Shown here: positions 57,580 through 64,000 of the stretch, one piece after another
How the letters are laid out: each line of letters begins with the position of its first letter
Position numbering within the stretch: the first letter of the stretch is position 1
Assembly: GCA_907163375.1 (NCBI GenBank)
Contig: CAJQUW010008667.1
Coordinates: 62,001-126,000 of the forward strand
DNA length: 64,000 nt
Direction: 5' to 3'
Origin: Prostheceraeus crozeri
Lineage: Eukaryota; Platyhelminthes; Polycladida; Euryleptidae
Position numbers and translations under genes: made by a program
The notes under the pieces: model-generated
Databases searched by the model: none
What the model was told of the DNA's origin: nothing
Seen by the model: only the letters and a program-made list of their open reading frames with translations

Positions 57580-59670
57580 ATGTCTACGAAGGAACTCGAC
57601 ATGGATGCACGTAAATTGTTATGTAAAGGAGTTAAGTTCACTCCAATACCAAAACCAAACGGCAATGACACAATAAATGATACACATGAGTTTTGTAGAA
57701 AGCTAAGGCTTCATGATTTTTACCAAAATAAAATTGAAACTGATGGCGAGACCATCCAATCTCCGTTGAATTTGAATTGGGATGCAACTGGCTTTGTTCC
57801 TCCAAAAGGGAATAATTCATTGTTGGATGATACAATTAACTTGATTGAGGATAAGCTGAAGCATATGGAAGCAACGGATGGAGCTTTAAAGTATAATATC
57901 TCTAAAAAAGAAAAGCTAGCACTACTAGAGCTGAAAAATAATGATAAATTGCACTTCATAAAAGCTGATAAAGGTGGCTGCTTGATAGTTTTAGACTATG
58001 AATTCTATAGTAAGAGAATGCGAGAGGAACATCTTGCGGATACTAGCACGTACAAGCATATTGATAGTTATAATTGCAGCACCACAATTAATAAAATCAA
58101 ATCACTATGCACGAAATTTAAGGCCATGCTTTTGAAAAAAGAATACAGCTATATTGTAAATTTTCAGTATGATTTGCCATTCGTCTACGGGCTTCTAAAA
58201 ATACATAAGCATAATGAATATTTTGGTAACATCATGATTGATGAATTGGGATACTGCATGATAGAAGCACCAAATAATTTGAAATTCCGACCGATTGTGT
58301 CTAGTAGAAACGCTCCCACCAGTCGTTTGAGTTCATTTATAGACGAATTGCTGAAGCCGATCGTGCAACAAATGCCGAGTTATTGTAGGGACACGACGTA
58401 CTTTATTGATAAACTTCTGAAATTCTATGATGAGGGCACCGTCTTTGTAACATGTGACGTGGTATCCCTTTATACCTCAATCCCTCACGATCTAGGATTG
58501 GAATCTATAAAATATTGGATTGAAGAACATAGGGAATTAATTCCTTTCCGTTTTACATCTGATTTTATCTTAAAAAGTATAAAGATTATTCTCACCAATA
58601 ATTATTTCACATTCGAAGACGACTATTTCCTTCAGGTATCGGGGACGGCGATGGGAACCAAAATGGCTCCCACATATGCGTCACTAACTATGGGGTACCT
58701 TGAAGTGAGACTTTATGAGAAAATAAAATATATGTATCCAAATGATGTATCGGAGGAAATAATTCAGTCTTGGTGGAGATATTTAGACGATTGTTGGTTT
58801 CTATGGAATAATAAATTTGGAGATTTGAATCATTTTTTAAGACTATTGAATGATTTAAATCAATCTATAAAATTCACTTCAACATCAAGCAGTACATCCT
58901 TGAACTTCCTGGATGTCAAAGTCTATAAAAATTTGAAGTTTAATAAAATAGAGACTGATATTTTTGAAAAATACACGGACAGCTTTAACTGTGTTCCGTT
59001 CAATTCAAATCATCCGAAGCACTTGCTTCGTAATATTCCTTTTGTGCTATCTCGGAGAATTGAGAGAATAGTCTCGGATGACCACAACAAAACTGTTCGC
59101 TATTTGCAACTAAAACAACGTTTGCTTGAATTGTCATATCCAAAACTTTTGATAAACAATGCCATAGAACGAGCTAAACTATCAAAAACATATGAAAATG
59201 AAAAAGTTGATGATAAATTAAATTCCACTGTGATTTCTTTTATCCATACCAACAATCCCAATAATCCTTCCTTCTTCAACAATGTAATAAAACCTACCAC
59301 TGGATGCCTCAGTGTGAGTCATGCTTTTAAAAACTGCACTTTTAGACAAACTTATAGGCAACCGAGATCCCTGTTATCTTTGCTCAATAAGAACAACCGT
59401 ATGAGCCAGAATGGGATTACGAAATGCAATGAGAAGTTATGTAAATGCTGTGATAACTTCATTGAGGGGATGTCAGTTGAGTTCATCGTTGATAATGACA
59501 AGATGGAATTTGTTTTAAAACATAACTTCAATTGCATGTCTAAGAATGTGATCTATAAGTTGCAGTGTAAAGGTTGCAAGAACTACTATATTGGCCAAAC
59601 TGGCGATACTTTGCGCCATCGCATGACTGTCCATAGGCAACATATTAACAATCCTAATTACGCTATATGA
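57580..59670 (+). CDS. P1 ORF2: Penelope reverse transcriptase with GIY-YIG endonuclease
   Basis: 696 codons. A family-specific N-terminal region is followed by KADKGGCLIVLD (about residue 128). Next come RT motif A with catalytic Asp293 in TCDVVSLYTS, motif B GTAMGTKMAPTYA (355-367), motif C YLDD (401-404), and LNFLDVKV (441-448). A Cys-rich linker (KCNEKLCKCC) leads into GIY-YIG (from about 655: VIYKLQCKGCKNYYIGQTG). The open frame ends inside the GIY-YIG region in both copies. Penelope enzymes are related to telomerase RT; they copy element RNA at a nick made by the GIY-YIG domain. Confidence 0.9.
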   Translation: MSTKELDMDARKLLCKGVKFTPIPKPNGNDTINDTHEFCRKLRLHDFYQNKIETDGETIQSPLNLNWDATGFVPPKGNNSLLDDTINLIEDKLKHMEATDGALKYNISKKEKLALLELKNNDKLHFIKADKGGCLIVLDYEFYSKRMREEHLADTSTYKHIDSYNCSTTINKIKSLCTKFKAMLLKKEYSYIVNFQYDLPFVYGLLKIHKHNEYFGNIMIDELGYCMIEAPNNLKFRPIVSSRNAPTSRLSSFIDELLKPIVQQMPSYCRDTTYFIDKLLKFYDEGTVFVTCDVVSLYTSIPHDLGLESIKYWIEEHRELIPFRFTSDFILKSIKIILTNNYFTFEDDYFLQVSGTAMGTKMAPTYASLTMGYLEVRLYEKIKYMYPNDVSEEIIQSWWRYLDDCWFLWNNKFGDLNHFLRLLNDLNQSIKFTSTSSSTSLNFLDVKVYKNLKFNKIETDIFEKYTDSFNCVPFNSNHPKHLLRNIPFVLSRRIERIVSDDHNKTVRYLQLKQRLLELSYPKLLINNAIERAKLSKTYENEKVDDKLNSTVISFIHTNNPNNPSFFNNVIKPTTGCLSVSHAFKNCTFRQTYRQPRSLLSLLNKNNRMSQNGITKCNEKLCKCCDNFIEGMSVEFIVDNDKMEFVLKHNFNCMSKNVIYKLQCKGCKNYYIGQTGDTLRHRMTVHRQHINNPNYAI

Positions 59671-59909
59671 CCTGTGAGTAGGCATATTGCTATGTGTGCC
59701 AGGGACCTTCCCATGAAATTTATATTTGCGCCATTCTACAAGCTCCAACCCAATGTATCCAAGCTAGAGCGTGAACATAAAGAGTCTATGTTCATCGAGA
59801 AGTTCAAGCCTGCATTGAATGGTTTAGGTTTAATATCATGATGATGTTTTTGTTAAGGTGATATCTGATTATTTTGAATTGATTTGCTGGTATGTATTCA
59901 TTCATTGAA

Positions 59910-59951
59910 TCGCATTGAGAAGCCAGCACAGCTGGTGAAACATGTTTGCGA
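59910..59951 (+). ncRNA. Hammerhead-like motif, P1 copy b
   Basis: TCGCA (stem I), TTGAGAA (59915-59921), CCAGC/GCTGG hairpin (59923-59935, stem II), GAAA (59937-59940), CATGTT (palindromic ACATGT as a minimal stem III, with U at the cleavage position), then TGCGA (59947-59951, stem I). Relative to CUGANGA the core has C3 to U and G8 to A. Those two bases pair in the active fold, and U-A would keep the pair. Confidence 0.55.
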
Positions 59952-60028
59952 ATAAATTCCTTTCCATGAAGCATCGACTTTCTCTTTTACTTTAAATGTG
60001 ATACATTTTCTTTAGTTCTCTTATTTAT

Positions 60029-60033
<5 letters not shown>

Positions 60034-60079
<46 letters not shown>
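60034..60079. repeat. (TA)n microsatellite
   Basis: About 46 bp of TA at the 3' border of P1 copy b. Confidence 0.9.
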
Positions 60080-60083
<4 letters not shown>

Positions 60084-60101
60084 TTTTTTATAAGTATAAA
60101 G

Positions 60102-60468
60102 ATACTTATATAGCATCTGAAGAAAAGAAAGCGCTTATGCTTATAAGTAAAAGTCGTGTTTCAATTTTGATTTCATTATATTTTCTCCGGTTGCTGAGTA
60201 TGGTTATTAATATTTTTCTTGTTATATATATATATATGTATATAATGAAATTAAAATTGAAAACACGACTTTTACTTATAAGCATAAGCGCTTTTTTTTC
60301 TTCAGATGCCTTATAAGTATTTTAATAATTATCATTAATCATTGATATACTTATAAAGCATCTGAAGAAAAGAAGGCGCTTATGCTTATAAGTAAAAGTC
60401 GTGTTTTCAATTTTAATTTCATTATATTTTTCTCCGGTTGCTGAGTATAGTTATTAATATTTTTCTTG

Positions 60469-60475
<7 letters not shown>
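60102..60475. repeat. Three copies of a Penelope-end-like unit (+, -, +)
   Basis: Unit 1 (60102-60230, plus), unit 2 (60240-60330, inverted, shorter) and unit 3 (60345-60475, plus) share CATCTGAAGAAAAGAA, GCGCTTATGCTTATAAGT and AAAAGTCGTGTTTTCAATTT. Units 1 and 3 also share TCTCCGGTTGCTGAGTAT. Location between two Penelope pairs, inverted arrangement and (TA)n borders suggest 3' ends of a fourth family. No reverse transcriptase is present, so this is inference. Confidence 0.55.

Positions 60476-60516
<41 letters not shown>
60476..60516. repeat. (TA)n microsatellite
   Basis: About 41 bp of TA at the outer border of P2 copy a. Confidence 0.9.
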
Positions 60517-60519
<3 letters not shown>

Positions 60520-62055
60520 TGTACGATAGATCGCCCAATCTGATAAAATTTTGAAAAACCATTGTGATTTCAGCAATGTATTCCGGACATGTTTCGATAT
60601 ATAAAATATCATCCTCAGCGGCAAGAAGAAAAAGGTAAAATCACAGCACACAGTTATATACAAATCTACAGATTCAGACGGAGTGGGTGAGAGCCACTCC
60701 TTTCATTAGAAAGGGCGTCAAAGTTATCTCTATTCAAAATAGTTTCAAGAATTTTTGGAAATCTCGACCTGCCAATTACTGAGAAGTTCTCTTTCAAAGG
60801 TCGGTGCACATGCATAGATATCTCTGTCGGTAAAGGTTTTCCAGTGACATGTTCATTAATCCGAGTGGCTAAATGGCGTATAGTAACGCCGACGTATCGC
60901 ATATTGCAGCGATCACAGGAATAAACGTAAACGATTTTAGACTTGAGCTCACTCGAGATAGTGTCCACATTCTGGCACATATGCAGAGTTTTGGAGGTCT
61001 TAAAAATCAATCTGATTTTAGTGTTTTCTGGCAAAGCTTTGTTGATGAAATGAATCCGATTCTTTAATTCGTTGACGCCCTTACTAATAAAAGGAATGTT
61101 CCAATTTACAAATTTTACTTCAGGTCGGTCAGTGTGTCCATTGTTCAGCAATTTTTGTTCAATTTCGTCTTTGAGTTTTAGAATTACACTATCAGCGTAG
61201 CCATTCACACGACTGAAGTTTAGAATCTCCTCGGTAGCTTGCTCATATAAAAACTTGTGTGAGCAGATGCGAAAGGCTCTGTAAAACAAGGCGCGGAAGG
61301 CAGCCATTTTGTATGAAAAAGGAGCCAGAGCGGAACTAGGGATGTACATACCCGTATTCGTATTTTTAAAAGAAAAGCGTATGCGGATCTGGTCTTGATC
61401 TATGAAAACAGTGGTGTCCAAAAATCGTAAAGACTTATTATTTTCATATTCAACAGTAAATTGAAGATTATCATCAAGAGAATTGATAAACTTGAAAAAT
61501 TCTCAATGTCGGTTTTGCTATGAAAAATACAGAAGCAATCATCTACGTAGCGTTTGTACAATAGAGGTTTGCTACCAGAAAAATTTTCAAAATTACTTTC
61601 GATCATGTTCATGGCAAAAGCGGCCATAGTCGGACCAAGCTTTGAGCCCATGGCCATACCATCAAACTGAGAATACAGCTTGTTGTTGAAAGAAAATATC
61701 ACATTTGTGCAAGCCAAATGCAGCATTTCCCTCAAAGCTACTCTCGAAAGCTCAAAATGATCGAAATCAATGAGAGTCAAGATGTGGTCAATTGTTCTGG
61801 AAATTGGTATATTGCCGAACAAATTGATCACATCAAAACTGCACATCTCTATGGATTGCCGACTCTTAAATTCAAAGCCTTTCAATTCTTCGACAAACTG
61901 GAAAGTATCTTTCAAAACATACGTAGAAGGTAAATACGTCTTCAATATTTTACACAGATACTCTGATAAATCAGTCTTGTATGAGTTCTTCATGTTCAAT
62001 ATAGGCCGGTATGGTGGGTCAGTGTTATTCTTGTGAACTTTTGGCAAACCATACA
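60517..62055 (-). mobile_element. Penelope-like element P2, copy a (5'-truncated, inverted)
   Basis: Minus-strand copy of a second Penelope family. It starts within the RT at YGLPKVHKN (62056) and runs to the 3' end beside (TA)n. Copy b begins head-to-head at the same point. RT motifs: CSFDVINLFGNIP (A), MAMGSKLGPTMAA (B), KRYVDDC (C). Confidence 0.88.
60583..60621 (-). ncRNA. Hammerhead ribozyme-like motif, P2 copy a
   Basis: Identical to the P2 copy b motif, on the minus strand: CCG, CTGAGGA, GATAT-TTTAT-ATATC hairpin, GAAAC, ATGTC, CGG. Confidence 0.65.
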
Positions 62056-62056
62056 A
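60666..62056 (-). pseudogene. P2 copy a: RT and GIY-YIG coding region
   Basis: Two overlapping open frames (62056-61400 and 61421-60666) carry the RT core and then the C-terminal part with LHMCQNVDTI, IVYVYSCDRCNMRYVGVTIR (GIY-YIG) and TRINEHVTGK. It lacks the N-terminal part because the copy is 5'-truncated. The protein differs clearly from P1, so it is a separate family. Confidence 0.85.
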
Positions 62057-62959
62057 CCTCTATTGTACAAACGCTACGTAGATGATTGCTTCTGTATTTT
62101 TCATAGCAAAACCGACATTGAGAATTTTTTCAAGTTTATCAATTCTCTTGATGATAATCTTCAATTTACTGTTGAATATGAAAATAATAAGTCTTTACGA
62201 TTTTTGGACACCACTGTTTTCATAGATCAAGACCAGATCCGCATACGCTTTTCTTTTAAAAATACGAATACGGGTATGTACATCCCTAGTTCCGCTCTGG
62301 CTCCTTTTTCATACAAAATGGCTGCCTTCCGCGCCTTGTTTTACAGAGCCTTTCGCATCTGCTCACACAAGTTTTTATATGAGCAAGCTACCGAGGAGAT
62401 TCTAAACTTCAGTCGTGTGAATGGCTACGCTGATAGTGTAATTCTAAAACTCAAAGACGAAATTGAACAAAAATTGCTGAACAATGGACACACTGACCGA
62501 CCTGAAGTAAAATTTGTAAATTGGAACATTCCTTTTATTAGTAAGGGCGTCAACGAATTAAAGAATCGGATTCATTTCATCAACAAAGCTTTGCCAGAAA
62601 ACACTAAAATCAGATTGATTTTTAAGACCTCCAAAACTCTGCATATGTGCCAGAATGTGGACACTATCTCGAGTGAGCTCAAGTCTAAAATCGTTTACGT
62701 TTATTCCTGTGATCGCTGCAATATGCGATACGTCGGCGTTACTATACGCCATTTAGCCACTCGGATTAATGAACATGTCACTGGAAAACCTTTACCGACA
62801 GAGATATCTATGCATGTGCACCGACCTTTGAAAGAGAACTTCTCAGTAATTGGCAGGTCGAGATTTCCAAAAATTCTTGAAACTATTTTGATTAGAGATA
62901 ACTTTGACGCCCTTTCTAATGAAAGGAGTGGCTCTCACCCACTCCGTCTGAATCTGTAG
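62057..62959 (+). CDS. P2 copy b: C-terminal RT and GIY-YIG region
   Basis: Open from the truncation point: LLYKRYVDDCFCIFHSKTDI (motif C), LRFLDTTVF, a linker, then SCDRCNMRYVGVTIRHLATR (GIY-YIG), ending LRLNL. The preceding residues (MNFWQTIQP) come from the junction with copy a and are not part of the protein. Confidence 0.8.
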   Translation, partial: PLLYKRYVDDCFCIFHSKTDIENFFKFINSLDDNLQFTVEYENNKSLRFLDTTVFIDQDQIRIRFSFKNTNTGMYIPSSALAPFSYKMAAFRALFYRAFRICSHKFLYEQATEEILNFSRVNGYADSVILKLKDEIEQKLLNNGHTDRPEVKFVNWNIPFISKGVNELKNRIHFINKALPENTKIRLIFKTSKTLHMCQNVDTISSELKSKIVYVYSCDRCNMRYVGVTIRHLATRINEHVTGKPLPTEISMHVHRPLKENFSVIGRSRFPKILETILIRDNFDALSNERSGSHPLRLNL

Positions 62960-63003
62960 ATTTGTATATAACTGTGTGCTGTGATTTTACCTTTTTCTTC
63001 TTG

Positions 63004-63042
63004 CCGCTGAGGATGATATTTTATATATCGAAACATGTCCGG
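63004..63042 (+). ncRNA. Hammerhead ribozyme-like motif, P2 copy b
   Basis: Stem I CCG (63004-63006) with CGG (63040-63042); core CTGAGGA (63007-63013) fits CUGANGA exactly; stem II GATAT/ATATC (63015-63029) with loop TTTAT; GAAA (63030-63033); minimal stem III from ACATGT; cleavage triplet GTC (63037-63039). Every invariant hammerhead position is met. Hammerheads at such sites are known from Penelope-like elements, where they process the element RNA. Confidence 0.7.
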
Positions 63043-63075
63043 AATACATTGCTGAAATCACAATGGTTTTTCAAA

Positions 63076-63113
63076 ATATATATATATATATATATACATA
63101 TATACATATATAT
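63076..63113. repeat. (TA)n-type microsatellite
   Basis: TA repeats with interspersed CATA units between P2 copy b and the P3 pair. Confidence 0.85.
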
Positions 63114-63130
63114 TAAATAAAACAATCAAT

Positions 63131-63175
63131 TCAAAACATGTTTCTGCATTTATTCCAATGCCTTCATCAGGTGCC
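63131..63175 (-). ncRNA. Hammerhead-like motif, P3 copy a
   Basis: On the minus strand: CTGATGA (63170-63164), hairpin GCATT/AATGC, GAAAC, ATGTTTTG. The core is canonical. Stem II is offset by an extra base pair position next to the core, and stem I needs an internal loop (AATTC with GAATT). Confidence 0.5.
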
Positions 63176-63427
63176 AACAGAATTAACATAAAATCAAGCT
63201 TTTATATGACAAGATGATAATGAGTAAAATTTACAAGCGATGGCATGGAATGATATGACAACAGGACAATTAACAATAAAATCAGATGAGATGACAAATT
63301 TACAAAGACTGCTATGTACATGATGACGTGACCAAACGAGCTATTTACAAATTCAATGCCATTGATTAGAACCTCCTCGATCATTCATGAGTGCATCAGT
63401 ACTGGTACTCTCAATAAGAATTGCTTC

Positions 63428-63679
63428 CTAAAGACGAGGGTTATTATTAACCGTAGAGATAATCGTAAAGCCGTCTTTCTTTGGTGGATGGACGTGCATG
63501 CTGACTTCTGTCGGAGTAGGATACGCTTTGAGATGTTCATTAATGCGAGTAATGAAATGACGAATGGAACTACCAATGTAACATTTATCACAATGTTCAC
63601 AACTATATTTGTATACAATATTTGATTTCAATTCGTCATTTATTTTATCTATGTTGGGAAAAAATTGAGAAGTTTTCAT
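63428..63679 (-). CDS. P3 copy a: GIY-YIG fragment
   Basis: IVYKYSCEHCDKCYIGSSIR, then FITRINEHLKAYPTPTEVSM, the GIY-YIG region as in P2 but diverged. The RT is missing by truncation. Confidence 0.75.
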   Translation of the reverse strand: MKTSQFFPNIDKINDELKSNIVYKYSCEHCDKCYIGSSIRHFITRINEHLKAYPTPTEVSMHVHPPKKDGFTIISTVNNNPRL

Positions 63680-63690
63680 GGTTGTAAAAA

Positions 63691-63925
63691 TAGGGTCACA
63701 TCATCATGTACATAGCAGTCTTTGTAAATTTGTCATCTCATCTGATTTTATTGTTAATTGTCCTGTTGTCATATCATTCCATGCCATTGCTTGTAAATTT
63801 TACTCATTATCATCTTGTCATATAAAAGCTTGATTTTATGTTAATTCTGTTAGCACCTGATGAAGGCATTAGAATAAATGCAGAAACATGTTTTGAATTG
63901 ATTGTTTTATTTTATTTTAATATAA
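63691..63925 (+). mobile_element. Penelope-like element P3, copy b (3' end only)
   Basis: Inverted counterpart of 63120-63345 on the plus strand: CATAGCAGTCTTTGTAAATT, the block GATTTTATGTTAATTCTGTT, the hammerhead-like motif, and a T-rich tail. It carries no coding sequence and is joined head-to-head with copy a. Confidence 0.78.
63845..63900 (+). ncRNA. Hammerhead-like motif, P3 copy b
   Basis: CTGATGA (63857-63863), GGCATT/AATGC hairpin, GAAA (63883-63886), CATGTTTTG. One base differs in the hairpin loop from copy a, and the stem-forming bases are unchanged. Confidence 0.5.
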
Positions 63926-64000
63926 TCTGGACACAAGCTTCTCAAAAGTATATTTATCAACGTCCAACCATGCTATCCAAACAAGTCAAGTAATTTATGG
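63926..64000. other. Unassigned tail of the window
   Basis: 75 bp with no recognised feature. Confidence 0.5.

Larger units (their letters stand above)
56417..60034 (+). mobile_element. Penelope-like element P1, copy b (looks complete)
   Basis: Begins with a roughly 65-bp block (56431-56494, CGACTTTCTCTTTTACTTTA) that repeats the extreme 3' end (59974-60034). Such a pseudo-LTR arrangement, together with a truncated neighbour copy, is characteristic of Penelope elements. Contents are a coiled-coil plus RNA-binding-like ORF1, the RT/GIY-YIG ORF2, a 3' region with a hammerhead-like motif, and (TA)n at the 3' border. Confidence 0.9.
62056..63075 (+). mobile_element. Penelope-like element P2, copy b (5'-truncated)
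   Basis: Mirror image of 60517-61570. It starts at the RT motif C region and ends at (TA)n. In the shared C-terminal 251 residues only one difference from copy a was seen (ILIRDN against ILNRDN), so the two copies are about the same age. Confidence 0.88.
63114..63690 (-). mobile_element. Penelope-like element P3, copy a (5'-truncated, inverted)
   Basis: Contains the GIY-YIG end of a third family (63428-63679), a 3' region shared inverted with copy b, and a T-rich tail (ATTGATTGTTTTATTTAATA on the minus strand). Confidence 0.8.

Noticed and set aside
60102-60475. Hammerhead ribozyme in the +/-/+ unit
   Set aside because: CTGAAGA fits the first half of the core, but no GAAA follows a stem II and no stem I pairing was found.

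Overview
The window is animal (metazoan) nuclear DNA from an AT-rich, intron-rich genome. The only clearly host coding sequence is one minus-strand exon encoding the N-terminal half of a TRIM9/TRIM67-type ubiquitin ligase (RING, B-box 1, B-box 2) that runs into a canonical splice donor. The repeat content (PIF/Harbinger, hAT, pogo/Tigger, Tc1, Penelope-like elements, tRNA-derived SINE, RTE/CR1-type LINE tails) and the frequent word TAGGCCTA suggest a marine invertebrate, probably a deuterostome such as an echinoderm. That placement is inference; no species-diagnostic gene is present.

Layout. 1-20.3 kb: non-coding sequence, presumably intron or flank of the TRIM gene, with small or decayed repeats: a hAT element with a nested MITE (3.4-4.9 kb), a LINE tail (5.5 kb), an old inverted repeat (7.0-7.6 kb), a Penelope-end fold-back (9.7-9.96 kb), a SINE (10.7 kb) and a 134-bp MITE (16.1 kb). 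20.3-21.1 kb: TRIM9-like exon. 21.6-27.3 kb: dispersed repeat, a 745-bp palindromic fold-back, a second copy of the MITE, a repeated GTCGTGGAATGACG motif, and a 1.4-kb hAT element with a perfect 8-bp target duplication. About 27.85-33.85 kb: a Harbinger element (intact nuclease plus Myb/SANT-like partner) carrying a complete 3,467-bp Tigger-like element inside the partner gene. 35.7-39.3 kb: hAT element (ZMYM1/DUF4371-type transposase, three frame breaks) sitting in an old Tc1 end. 39.5-44.7 kb: two nearly identical Harbinger elements in opposite orientation, each with its own 3-bp CWG duplication. 44.9-45.7 kb: Tc1 remnant. 47.8-54.3 kb: a 6.5-kb interval bounded by 24-bp inverted repeats whose right end holds eleven copies of a 14-bp motif at about 21-bp spacing. 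54.3-63.9 kb: three different Penelope-like families in a row, each as a head-to-head inverted pair with (TA)n or T/A-rich outer ends.

Most notable: every Penelope pair has a hammerhead-ribozyme-like motif at its 3' end. One family keeps the standard core; two others share a U3/A8 replacement of the C3/G8 pair that would preserve base pairing. All coordinates, motifs and counts were read by eye; no alignment or database search was run.
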